Source: an uncultured Clostridia bacterium (GTDB lineage: Bacteria; Bacillota; Clostridia; Oscillospirales; Acutalibacteraceae). Taken from it: a stretch of 10,600 nt of DNA. Position numbers and translations under genes: made by a program. Below, in pieces: positions 1-6,899 of the stretch (position 1 is the first letter of the stretch; every line of letters begins with the position of its first letter). The notes beneath the pieces were generated by a model. That model did no database searches. It was not told the origin of the DNA and worked only from the letters and a program-made list of their open reading frames with translations. The stretch covers positions 1 through 10,600 of the forward strand of contig CALEIO010000242.1 in assembly GCA_937875885.1 (NCBI GenBank). The letters run 5' to 3'.

Positions 1-474
1 CCACTTGACGCTTGATACGCTACAGCCTGTTGTTATACAGGTAGCATCTGTGTCAGGCTTTTCGCCCTCAAGGGGAGAATCTATGTTTATAACGTCAGCT
101 TCAGAGATAACCTTTGAGGGTTTGTCGGGGTTTTCCTCGCAAGCGGGGAAGACGAGTCCAAGCTGGAGCCAGTTGTCTTCGTCTGCGGCGCCGACAATGG
201 CTTTTAAGCCATTGATGTAGCCTGTAGCTTCGTTATAGCGGTCAACCATCAGGAAGGAGTAGTCACCTTCTGTTTCGAGCATTACGTTGACTCTGTAAAT
301 GTGACCTGCCTGGAAGGTGTCGCCTTCTTCCATAAGTATATGTGTGCCGTCGGTGATGTCATACCACTTGACACTTGATACATTACAGCCACGTGTTGTG
401 CAGAAAGCATCGGTGTCAGGCTTTTCGCCCTCAAGGGGAGTGTCAACGTTGATAACGTCTGCTTCGGAGATAAC
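1..474 (-). repeat. Tandem copies of a shared ~118-residue module (one full, one cut by the edge)
   Basis: Positions 121-474 encode one full module starting ISEADVINVDTPLEGEKPD; positions 1-111 begin the next, ISEADVINIDSPLEGEKPD, cut by the window edge. The two share wording such as SSVKW and GC.VSS. A third copy lies in the dockerin gene at 2420-2770. Protein identity is high enough to see by eye, so these are recent duplications. Confidence 0.85.
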
Positions 475-1671
475 TCTTGATTCAGGCATTATGAATTCAA
501 TAAGGAGAATTGCTGAAGTCTCTGTGCCGGGCAGAACAACCTCTGCATCCTCGCCGCCTATGGTTGCTACAATGTCAATCTCTTCGTCATCGTTCATACG
601 GAACTTGTAGCCGTCGTGTGTTCTCAACCATACCTCCAGAGTGTAAATATGACCTGCCTGGAAGGTGTCTGTCTCTTTAACTACGGTAGGATTACTCATT
701 GTGGTTACATCTGACCAGTAAACAGCGTTGATGTAGTAAGCGTAATCTACAAAGGGAGTAAGCTCGAAGTCGGGACTTTCACCAACAACGGGTGTTGTAA
801 GGTTTCTAACCTCAACCTTGCTTATCTCTTCAACCTTTTCGCCGAAGATGTAGGATACGCGCAGGTAATGGTTTATATCTTTACCTGAATAGTTAGCCTC
901 TGCAGGTTTGCCGTTAACGGTAACATTGACATCAGACTGGTTTCCGGCTGTGGAGAAATAGAAATCTCCTGTGGTTTCGATAAGAATGTTTACCTCGTAA
1001 ACTCCGTCCTCCTTAAAGGTGTCGTAGGGGGTAAGATAGGTGTGAGTGGTGTAGTCATACCAGGAAATACCATCAATGTGAAAACCTGCAGTTTCATCGG
1101 TAATTTTTACAGCCTGTCTGTCTGACAGAGCAGAGAATACAGGATGTTCGCCTACAACAGGCTCGTTTACTGTAAGTTTTGAATATTCTACCTCCATATT
1201 GTAGTCGGAGGGGTCAAAGGTATATTCAACACAAGTCCAGGTACTGGTTGTAAGCGTGTCTTCCACCACAGCCTCGTTATCATTTACATAGGCTTTGAAA
1301 TAAGGAGTACCGAAATTATCTGTCTGGAACTCATAACCATCATTGGTCTTCAGCAAAATATTCAATTTATAAGTATGACCTTTAACAAATTGGTCATTGT
1401 AATCCATAACCTTATTATCTGTCTTATCGTACCACCAACAGCCGTTGTATATATTGGTGCCACTTGCTCTGTCGGGGTCAAAGGTGTATGCTGAACTTCT
1501 GATAGTAAAATCATAATCGGGGTAGTAGTCGGCATAAGGTGCCTGGACATCGTAAATCCATACTTCTTTGACCTTGTTTGCATCTGCATTGCTTCCGGCG
1601 GATACACTGAAAGATACTGCGGACAACAGTATCATCAGACAGAGAGCCAGACTTAAAATTCTTTTCTTCAT
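1..1671 (-). CDS. Secreted multi-module protein with tandem beta-sandwich-like repeats (C terminus beyond the window)
   Basis: The frame opens at ATG 1669-1671 and stays open to position 1: 557 codons, no stop, so the C terminus lies outside. Residues 1-25 are a clear Sec signal peptide (MKKR, hydrophobic core, cleavage after SVSA). Then come about five similar modules of roughly 118 residues (about 26-155, 160-277, 280-397, 400-517, 521 onward). Each has a 'P..GE.PDF/DTDA' start, a tryptophan-aspartate strand, an 'aGH.Y.v.v.LeT' strand and an '..inG..A' strand, the alternating pattern of an Ig-like or related beta-sandwich. No catalytic motif is seen. The start follows AAAGGAGA at 7 bases. 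The preceding dockerin gene stops 13 bases upstream, so the two should be co-transcribed. The missing end may carry a linker and dockerin like its neighbour; that is inference. Role unknown, probably extracellular binding. Confidence 0.85.
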   Translation of the reverse strand, partial: MKKRILSLALCLMILLSAVSFSVSAGSNADANKVKEVWIYDVQAPYADYYPDYDFTIRSSAYTFDPDRASGTNIYNGCWWYDKTDNKVMDYNDQFVKGHTYKLNILLKTNDGYEFQTDNFGTPYFKAYVNDNEAVVEDTLTTSTWTCVEYTFDPSDYNMEVEYSKLTVNEPVVGEHPVFSALSDRQAVKITDETAGFHIDGISWYDYTTHTYLTPYDTFKEDGVYEVNILIETTGDFYFSTAGNQSDVNVTVNGKPAEANYSGKDINHYLRVSYIFGEKVEEISKVEVRNLTTPVVGESPDFELTPFVDYAYYINAVYWSDVTTMSNPTVVKETDTFQAGHIYTLEVWLRTHDGYKFRMNDDEEIDIVATIGGEDAEVVLPGTETSAILLIEFIMPESRVISEADVINVDTPLEGEKPDTDAFCTTRGCNVSSVKWYDITDGTHILMEEGDTFQAGHIYRVNVMLETEGDYSFLMVDRYNEATGYINGLKAIVGAADEDNWLQLGLVFPACEENPDKPSKVISEADVINIDSPLEGEKPDTDATCITTGCSVSSVKW

Positions 1672-1678
1672 AAATATC

Positions 1679-1686
1679 TCTCCTTT
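1679..1686 (-). promoter_or_regulatory. Ribosome binding site overlapping the preceding stop codon
   Basis: AAAGGAGA on the minus strand sits 7 bases before the ATG at 1671 and overlaps the TAA stop of the dockerin gene (1685-1687). This fixes the start of the left-hand gene and implies coupled translation within one transcript. Confidence 0.75.
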
Positions 1687-4504
1687 ATTTTTCTACAGGT
1701 TTGCCTATGTCAAGACCTGTTGGAAGACCTGCTACGAATTTCTGGATTGCGGTAGCATCCTTGATGTTTACCACAGAATTCTGGTCTGCATCTGCAAGGA
1801 TTACTCCTGTGTCGCTGAGTGTGATGAGAGATGCAATGTGCTTCTGGATTGCCGTTGCATCCTTTACGTTAACCACGCCGTCTTCGTTTGCATCACCGAG
1901 GAGACCCAGTACTGAAGGTTCGGTGTCGGGTTCTGTGGGCTTTTCAGTTTCTGTAGGCTTTGTATCCTCTGTGGGATCGGTGGACTCTGTAGGTTTGGTA
2001 TCCTCTGTGGGGTCGGTGGATTCTGTAGGTTTGGTGTCCTCTGTGGGGTCGGTGGACTCTGTAGGTTTAGTGTCTTCTGTGGGGTCAGTGGACTCTGTAG
2101 GTTTGGTGTCCTCTGTGGGGTCGGTAGACTCTGTAGGTTTAGTGTCCTCTGTGGGGTCAGTGGACTCTGTAGGTTTAGTGTCTTCTGTGGGGTCGGTGGA
2201 CTCTGTAGGTTTGGTGTCCTCTGTGGGGTCGGTGGACTCTGTAGGTTTAGTGTCCTCTGTGGGGTCAGTGGACTCTGTAGGTTTAGTATCCTCTGTGGGG
2301 TCAGTTGACTCTGTAGGTTTAGTGTCCTCTGTGGGGTCAGTAGACTCTGTAGGTTTGGTATCCTCTGTGGGGTCAGTAGCTTCGGTAGGCTCTGTATCTT
2401 CGGAAGGAGTGGTCAGTTCTGGATTTTCTTCGCAAGCAGGGAAGATGAATCCCAGCTGGAGCCAGTTGTCTTCGTCTGCAGCGGCAGCAATGGCTCTTTT
2501 GCCGTTGATGTATCCTGTAGCTTCGTTATAGCGGTCTACCATCAGGAAGGAGTAAACTCCACCCTCTGTTTCGAGCATTATGTTAACTCTGTAAATGTGA
2601 CCTGCCTGGAAGGTGTCCTCTGCTTCCATAAGTATATGTGTGCCGTCGGTGATGTCATACCACTTGACGCTTGATACGCTACAGCCTGTTGTTATACAGG
2701 TAGCATCTGTGTCAAGCTTTTCGCCCTCAAGGGGAGCGTCAACATCCATAACATCTGCTTCGGAAATAATTATTGGTTCAGGCATTGTGAATTCCAGCTG
2801 AACAATTGCAGAGGTATTGTTGCCTGCTGCTACAATGGCATCTATGCCGTTGATTTTTGCAGTTGCATCAAGCCACTCATCTTCGTCTGTGTGGAACAGA
2901 TAGCCGTCAGATGCTCTCAACCACACCTCAAGTCTGTATTTGTGGCCTACTGTGAAGGTGTCTGTTTCTTTTATGGGAACTGATGTGCTTTCAGTAATAT
3001 CTGCCCAGTAAACATTATTAATATAGTAGCTGTTCTGGGCGGGGGTCAGTTCAAAGTCGGGGTTTGTTCCCAAAGAGGGGAGTGCAAGGTCTGTAAGCTC
3101 AAAGGAACTGATTATGCTGGGATCGTTGTAGGTTTCGTATGAAATTCTGATAATATCCTCGTAGGAGGTGTGGTCAGAGTATGTTACATCACAGCGCAGG
3201 AGTATATCCTGGGCATATTCGGGACGGTCTTCAAGCTGAATCTGTACTACATCGTCGAAGTTGCCGAGATAAGTCCACTCTGTGTTTTTGCCGTTGTAGT
3301 CCTTTTCGTTGCACATATACCATCTGATATAGCTGATTTTATCTGTGCGGTTTTCAAGATAAATCTTGGGGGATACTGCTTCGTTTTCGCCTACATAAAT
3401 TGTGTCGAAGGTGTTTGTGAGTATATCAAAATGCTCTTTGTATTTCAGATATGTTTCTTCGTTGTAGGTTTTTACAAGTGCTTTGTTACAAAGGTTAAAA
3501 AGTCTTTCGTAGTAGAAGTGGTCGTATTTTTCCTCGCCCAAAGGCATCATCATGGGAGGAGCTGTTACCTCGTAATATCCCCCTGTGAAGTTATCAATGG
3601 TATGGGAGGAAAGTTGCTTGGTAACACCGGGGAGGTATCTCTGGTCAGTCTGATTAAGACTGGTAGCATATACTGTACCCTCTGCCACAAGAACTCGGCC
3701 CCAACCGTTGTTGCAGTAGGCAAATCCGGGTTTGATGTCTTTTGTGCCCTTATTGCAGATGTAGAAGTTGCCGCCCATAACGTAAACATTGGGGAAAAGA
3801 CAGCCAAAGCCTAAAAAATTGCCGAAAGGAGATATGTCTATGCTCTGATATTTTCCGTAAAAATCACCGCCGGTGATAATAACCAGAGGAGTAACGTACA
3901 GGTAAGCGTCGTGACCAACGGAGATTGTGTCTCCACCCCAGGCTGTGCTTGAGTCAAAGGTGCCGCCTGTTATCTGGGTCAGACCGCTTGTGGTGTACAC
4001 TACAGAGCAGGTGCCCTGATTGTGAGGGGAAAGAATCTCATAGGTACCGCTGTGAATCTGAAGCTCACCGCCATCATTTATAAACACGGCTTTTTGGTAA
4101 TTTGCATAGCCTTCAGAGAAAATGCAGGTACCTGTCTGTGCAGATGAAGAGTCATACATAACCAGGGTTGCATCGGACTTAATGCGGAAAAGTGTCTGGT
4201 CATTACCCTGGGTTTCGCGCATAATGGTGTAGCCGTTAAGGTCGATGTTTACTGTTGAGTTGTTGGTAATAACAATTTCTTTGTTATTCTTGTTATCTGT
4301 CTGAATAATATCATTCTGCAGAATAAGAATTCTTTCATCGTAGGGAGCGTTTGCAAGGGTTATCAGTTCTTCGTAGGTTTCAATGAAATATTCATTGAGG
4401 CCTGTATCTGCAATTTCTGTTTCTGCAGCCGATACCCCAAGGGGCAGGGAGCTGAAAACAAGTAAGATGCAAATAAGCACACAGAGAAGTTTTGTTTTTT
4501 TCAT
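1685..4504 (-). CDS. Secreted beta-helix / beta-sandwich protein with a repeat linker and C-terminal type I dockerin
   Basis: A 939-residue exported protein. Residues 1-26 are a Sec signal peptide (cleavage after GVSA). About 40-330 read as a right-handed parallel beta-helix: short strands with recurring turns ITGGTF, ITGGDF, VMGGNF and 'DLNGYTI'. About 330-460 is less defined. Two beta-sandwich-like modules follow (about 460-573 and 579-695), both closely related to modules in the next gene. Residues 710-853 are twelve exact copies of TDPTEDTKPTE(S/T). About 869-929 is a dockerin with two calcium loops. In known cellulosome systems a dockerin docks the protein to a cohesin on a scaffoldin or the cell surface. 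I see no glycoside hydrolase, lyase or esterase catalytic signature, so a binding or structural role is as likely as an enzyme. The start is supported by GGAGGA 6 bases upstream; the lipoprotein gene stops 14 bases before it. Confidence 0.9.
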   Translation of the reverse strand: MKKTKLLCVLICILLVFSSLPLGVSAAETEIADTGLNEYFIETYEELITLANAPYDERILILQNDIIQTDNKNNKEIVITNNSTVNIDLNGYTIMRETQGNDQTLFRIKSDATLVMYDSSSAQTGTCIFSEGYANYQKAVFINDGGELQIHSGTYEILSPHNQGTCSVVYTTSGLTQITGGTFDSSTAWGGDTISVGHDAYLYVTPLVIITGGDFYGKYQSIDISPFGNFLGFGCLFPNVYVMGGNFYICNKGTKDIKPGFAYCNNGWGRVLVAEGTVYATSLNQTDQRYLPGVTKQLSSHTIDNFTGGYYEVTAPPMMMPLGEEKYDHFYYERLFNLCNKALVKTYNEETYLKYKEHFDILTNTFDTIYVGENEAVSPKIYLENRTDKISYIRWYMCNEKDYNGKNTEWTYLGNFDDVVQIQLEDRPEYAQDILLRCDVTYSDHTSYEDIIRISYETYNDPSIISSFELTDLALPSLGTNPDFELTPAQNSYYINNVYWADITESTSVPIKETDTFTVGHKYRLEVWLRASDGYLFHTDEDEWLDATAKINGIDAIVAAGNNTSAIVQLEFTMPEPIIISEADVMDVDAPLEGEKLDTDATCITTGCSVSSVKWYDITDGTHILMEAEDTFQAGHIYRVNIMLETEGGVYSFLMVDRYNEATGYINGKRAIAAAADEDNWLQLGFIFPACEENPELTTPSEDTEPTEATDPTEDTKPTESTDPTEDTKPTESTDPTEDTKPTESTDPTEDTKPTESTDPTEDTKPTESTDPTEDTKPTESTDPTEDTKPTESTDPTEDTKPTESTDPTEDTKPTESTDPTEDTKPTESTDPTEDTKPTESTDPTEDTKPTETEKPTEPDTEPSVLGLLGDANEDGVVNVKDATAIQKHIASLITLSDTGVILADADQNSVVNIKDATAIQKFVAGLPTGLDIGKPVEK
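1718..1900 (-). other. Type I dockerin domain
   Basis: Residues about 869-929 hold two F-hand-like repeats. Loop 1 is DANEDGVVNVKD (D871, N873, D875, D882) and loop 2 is DADQNSVVNIKD (D905, D907, N909, D916); each is followed by the helix ATAIQK. All expected calcium-ligand positions are filled. At positions 10-11 of each loop, which govern cohesin recognition in well-studied dockerins, the residues are V-K and I-K, so the two halves are nearly symmetric. Confidence 0.93.
1946..2377 (-). repeat. Twelve tandem 36-base units coding TDPTEDTKPTE(S/T)
   Basis: Counted directly: 12 uninterrupted in-frame units of 36 bases (432 bases). The protein unit is identical in all twelve except the last residue of the last copy (T instead of S). 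The DNA copies differ only at silent sites, for example the codons for T (ACT/ACC), D (GAT/GAC) and S (TCT/TCC). It forms a Thr-, Pro- and Glu-rich extended linker between the last beta-sandwich module and the dockerin. Such linkers are common in cellulosomal proteins and may be O-glycosylated. Degenerate partial units flank it (EDTEPTEA before, EKPTEPDTEPS after). Confidence 0.95.
2420..2770 (-). repeat. Copy of the shared ~118-residue module in the dockerin gene
   Basis: Residues about 579-695 (ISEADVMDVDAPLEGEK to FPACEENPE) match the modules coded at 1-474 of the neighbouring gene. At the DNA level 2660-2736 matches 1-77 with a single mismatch. The module just before it (about residues 460-573) likewise resembles the module coded at about 480-835, so a two-module block is shared between the genes in the same order. 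Confidence 0.85.
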
Positions 4505-4518
4505 AGTGATTCCTCCAG

Positions 4519-4962
4519 TCAGTCGGGTTTTGAAACATACAAGTCTTTATTTACATCAAGGGTAAAGGTGTACTCGTGCGGCTCACAGGTGGGATATTCA
4601 AAAACAGCGGTAACCTGTACACTGCCTTCTTTGAGACCCACAAAGTAGATGTCTGCACCTTTGTCGCGCATTCCGCATTCATCCTCGGGTACGGCTTTTG
4701 TATAGCTGTAATACTCAACTACATCCCGGGGATTTAACGAAAGGTGAAAGTTGCCGCCGGCCATTACACCTTGACGGGAATAAAGATAAGCTTTTTCTTT
4801 ATCAAAAGGGTATTCGGTGGGAATTTCGGATTTTTTGTTGCAACCGAAAAGTCCTGCAAGTATAGATAGCATACACATCACCGATAGAATTCTTATGCCC
4901 AGGGGTCCTGTGCTTTTGGTGTACGGATTCCTACCATTATGAATTGTTCCCATAAAAACCAT
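4519..4962 (-). CDS. Small predicted lipoprotein, unknown function
   Basis: 147 residues. R24 is followed by a hydrophobic stretch ending LAGLFGC, a good lipobox with C41 as the lipidated residue, then KK. This predicts export and anchoring on the outer face of the membrane. The mature ~106 residues contain short beta strands ('GADIYFVGLKEGSVQVTAVFEYP', then YTFTLDV), compatible with a small Ig-like fold; I do not recognise a named family. The pre-sequence is unusually long (40 residues). The ATG at 4962 has AGGTGA 6 bases upstream, and no later start keeps both a positive charge and a full hydrophobic core, so I keep it. This start lies inside the preceding gene, overlapping it by 70 bases (4893-4962) in another frame. 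It ends 14 bases before the dockerin gene. The call as lipoprotein is firm, the start less so. Confidence 0.75.
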   Translation of the reverse strand: MVFMGTIHNGRNPYTKSTGPLGIRILSVMCMLSILAGLFGCNKKSEIPTEYPFDKEKAYLYSRQGVMAGGNFHLSLNPRDVVEYYSYTKAVPEDECGMRDKGADIYFVGLKEGSVQVTAVFEYPTCEPHEYTFTLDVNKDLYVSKPD

Positions 4963-5471
4963 CTGCCGTCACCTTTCATCCTCAGGGTAATCTGGCGTGG
5001 ATTGTCTGCTCCGCCGCTTTTAAGCCAAAGGGTCATATAGCCTTCGTTCAATCCGGAGTTGGGATTGCTTGAAACCTCAATTGTGAAAGGCTCTGTGGGA
5101 GTGTAGTTGTTTTCGGGGGTAGCACCCTTGAAGTAAGAAAAAGGTACGTACCATTGGTTGTCGCGGAATCGGTCATCAAGAAATGCAATTTCAGCAGGGC
5201 TGAGGGGTCGGGGACCTTTCAGGAAATTTAGCATTTCCACACCTGTTGCCTTGTCTGCACCGTAGGCACACAGGGCAAGTACAGAAAGTGCTGCTGTCTT
5301 GAAAGGTGAATCAAGACTTGCTTCGGGCAGAGCCTGAAGCTGTGCTGCACTTTCGGGAAGTTTTTCGAATGTAAAGCGTTCGGTTTTGTTGCCTATGGAA
5401 TTTACGGCTGAGTTAACAGCAGAGTTTATTGCCTTGCTCACCGCAAAGTTGAGTTTATCGAATATACCCAT
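4893..5471 (-). CDS. Conserved protein of unknown function, DUF6935-like
   Basis: 192 residues, no signal peptide, so probably cytoplasmic. The N terminus (MGIFDKLNFAVSKAINSAVN...) is an amphipathic helix with a repeated SAVN unit. A helical part follows ('SPFKTAALSVLALCAYG', 'MLNFLKGPRPLSPAEIAFLDDR'), then a strand-rich C-terminal half with 'YFKGATPENNYTP', 'LKSGGADNPRQITLRMKGDGRW' and the ending WEQF...GIR.PKA.DPWA. From memory these features match a Clostridia family named DUF6935; I could not check this. No function is known to me. The ATG at 5471 has GAGGAG 8 bases upstream, and that site lies within the last codons of the previous gene, only 5 bases separating the two frames, which indicates coupled translation. 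The similar opening 'MG(I/L)FDK' is shared with the zinc-ribbon protein at the head of the operon. Confidence 0.8.
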   Translation of the reverse strand: MGIFDKLNFAVSKAINSAVNSAVNSIGNKTERFTFEKLPESAAQLQALPEASLDSPFKTAALSVLALCAYGADKATGVEMLNFLKGPRPLSPAEIAFLDDRFRDNQWYVPFSYFKGATPENNYTPTEPFTIEVSSNPNSGLNEGYMTLWLKSGGADNPRQITLRMKGDGRWFLWEQFIMVGIRTPKAQDPWA

Positions 5472-5476
5472 ATAGT

Positions 5477-5980
5477 TTACTCCTCGTATGAAATCTGTTT
5501 GTCAGCGTATTCTTTTGCAAGATTAAAGAAAAATTCATAGAGAGCATCAATGTGCTCGTCTTTAGTGAGGGCAGATTTGTCTGTGCCGTCGTTGTAGTAA
5601 AGGGTTGTGGTGTTTGTTGCTTTGTCTGCAGGGTTAAAGAGTGTGACGGGTTTTTTGTAGTTTTTAACGTAATCTTTAATTTCAAGGTCACACAGAATTT
5701 CGTTGATTTTCTGCAGGTAAGAGGAGTCTACCGCTATGCTCTCCAGAGTTATGGAGCTGGGAGAAGAGTCGGTGCGTAGGTCTGCGTCAAAGAGCAGGGT
5801 ACCATCGCTCTCTCTCAGATAAAAACTGTAGCTGTGCCGGTAGTCCATATTTGTCTGGATAAAACTTATGCCGCAGATATCTCTGCTTTCTGTACGGAGG
5901 CATCCCTTGAAGCCTGCTAACATAGCAACAGCCACAACAAAAGCTGTGATTGAGATTGTAATATATGATGTGCCTGTCAT
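5477..5980 (-). CDS. Small single-pass membrane protein, unknown function
   Basis: 167 residues. One hydrophobic segment at about residues 6-24 (ITISITAFVVAVAMLAGF) is followed by KGC; the residues before the cysteine do not fit a lipobox, so this is more likely an uncleaved membrane anchor with the rest outside. The remaining part has alternating strands and helices (SYSFYLRESDGTLLFDADL; LQKINEILCDLEIKDYVKNY) and ends in an acidic tail (SYEE). I do not recognise a family. The ATG at 5980 has a near-perfect ribosome site AAGGAGGTG 5 bases upstream. It follows the zinc-ribbon gene by 31 bases, the largest gap in the operon, and its last codons carry the ribosome site of the next gene. Confidence 0.8.
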   Translation of the reverse strand: MTGTSYITISITAFVVAVAMLAGFKGCLRTESRDICGISFIQTNMDYRHSYSFYLRESDGTLLFDADLRTDSSPSSITLESIAVDSSYLQKINEILCDLEIKDYVKNYKKPVTLFNPADKATNTTTLYYNDGTDKSALTKDEHIDALYEFFFNLAKEYADKQISYEE

Positions 5981-6011
5981 AGCAACACCTCCTTAAAAGT
6001 AACTGTCTGCC

Positions 6012-6824
6012 TTATACCCTTGTGGATTCTCCGCAGTGAGGGCAGAAAGCGGGTGCTTTTTCGCAAGGCTGTGTGTGTCCGCATTTGGGACAGGTGAATG
6101 TTCTCTGACCCTGGGGTCGTGGCATTCCGCAACCTGTGCATAAATCTGTCTGGTTGCGATTAAGGCAGTATTCACAGACCCATTCTTTCTGTGCAGGGGC
6201 AGATTCTGCGGTGTTTGTGCCGGGGAATGCTGCCTTTTCTGCAAACATATCCTTAAGCTTCTGTAGCTCGGCATCGTATTTTCTGAAAAGTTCAGAGAAG
6301 CGGCTGTCGGGACGTTCTCCGTCGCTGAGTTCGAATTCAATCTGTGTAAACCAGGGTGTGTCAACATTCAGAGTTACTGCGAATTCGTACTCGGTTTCGT
6401 ATCTGGGAGGAGAGTAGCTTACGCTGTTTCCGTCTTTGTCCTGGCGGTAAATCTCTTCCTTGTGCTCTGTTACATCGGTTTCGCAGGAAATAACCTGTGA
6501 AAAATCCAAAAGGTCGGGATTTTCGTTTCTCCAGTTGGAGCTGTCTGTAACAATGAATTTACGGTTTACTGTGTCGGCAAAGAGCTTTGTGTTTTCTCCG
6601 AAGCTGATGTTTGGTGCAAAAGAGTTGAGGCTCAGCTTGTTCTGCTCACGGTAAGCCAGTTGTGCTTTAATCTGCTCTGTGGTGGAGCTGCGTCTTTCGC
6701 TGAAAAAAGGACTGAGCTTTCTTGCGCAGTTTTTACACAGGTTGCCGTCCTCAAGTTTTCTGTTGCCCAGAAGTCCTATCTTCTCTCCGCAGATACTGCA
6801 GAATTTTTTATCGAATAATCCCAT
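6012..6824 (-). CDS. DUF4428-type zinc-ribbon protein with a C-terminal double zinc finger
   Basis: 270 residues, no signal or membrane segment, so cytoplasmic. Residues 9-33 hold C-x2-C...C-x2-C within 'FCSICGEKIGLLGNRKLEDGNLCKNC', the DUF4428 pattern. The middle (about 75-200) is strand-rich: 'NRKFIV', 'SQVISCETDVTEH', then 'YEFAVTLNVDTPWFTQIEFEL'. That resembles a PH-like fold often found in such proteins, but this is inference. The C terminus carries two more metal sites: C-x2-C...C-x2-C in 'WVCEYCLNRNQTDLCTGCG' (RanBP2-like) and C-x2-C...C-x2-C in 'CPKCGHTQPCEKAPAFCPHCG' (zinc ribbon). Function is unknown; tethering or protein interaction is the usual guess for this architecture. It is the first gene of the operon. 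The start ATG 6824 follows AGGAGG at 6 bases. Confidence 0.85.
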   Translation of the reverse strand: MGLFDKKFCSICGEKIGLLGNRKLEDGNLCKNCARKLSPFFSERRSSTTEQIKAQLAYREQNKLSLNSFAPNISFGENTKLFADTVNRKFIVTDSSNWRNENPDLLDFSQVISCETDVTEHKEEIYRQDKDGNSVSYSPPRYETEYEFAVTLNVDTPWFTQIEFELSDGERPDSRFSELFRKYDAELQKLKDMFAEKAAFPGTNTAESAPAQKEWVCEYCLNRNQTDLCTGCGMPRPQGQRTFTCPKCGHTQPCEKAPAFCPHCGESTRV

Positions 6825-6858
6825 AATTTACCTCCTGAATAAGTTAATCCCTCGTGGG

Positions 6859-6877
6859 GAATTGTTGACTACAATTC
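6859..6877. promoter_or_regulatory. Candidate operator: perfect dyad over the -35 box
   Basis: GAATTGT (6859-6865) and ACAATTC (6871-6877) are exact reverse complements around a 5-base centre TGACT. The plus-strand -35 box (6865-6870) lies in the centre, and the minus-strand operon starts only about 35 bases away. A dimeric regulator bound here would occlude the promoter. No factor can be named from the sequence. Confidence 0.5.
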
Positions 6878-6893
6878 TTAAATAGGATATAAT
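6865..6893 (+). promoter_or_regulatory. Sigma-A type promoter for the leader / regulator gene
   Basis: TTGACT (6865-6870), a 17-base spacer, then TATAAT (6888-6893): five of six and six of six consensus bases at ideal spacing. Transcription should start near 6900, leaving about 278 bases before the regulator's ATG at 7178. On the minus strand the same AT-rich stretch offers only -10-like hexamers with no convincing -35, so the operon promoter is not resolved. Confidence 0.75.
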
Positions 6894-6899
6894 ATAATA

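Noticed and set aside
1946..2377. Regular 36-base repeats as a CRISPR array
   Set aside because: The units are contiguous with no spacers, and the period is in frame with a protein repeat.
1701..2531. A 276-codon plus-strand open frame (SVGSVDSVGLVS repeats) opposite the dockerin gene
   Set aside because: It is only the complement of the 36-base linker array. It lacks a convincing ribosome site, and the minus-strand frame has a signal peptide, dockerin and full domain logic.
3170..3814. 214-codon plus-strand open frame within the dockerin gene
   Set aside because: Shadow of the minus-strand coding frame; its Val- and Phe-rich composition comes from the opposite codons and no family is recognised.
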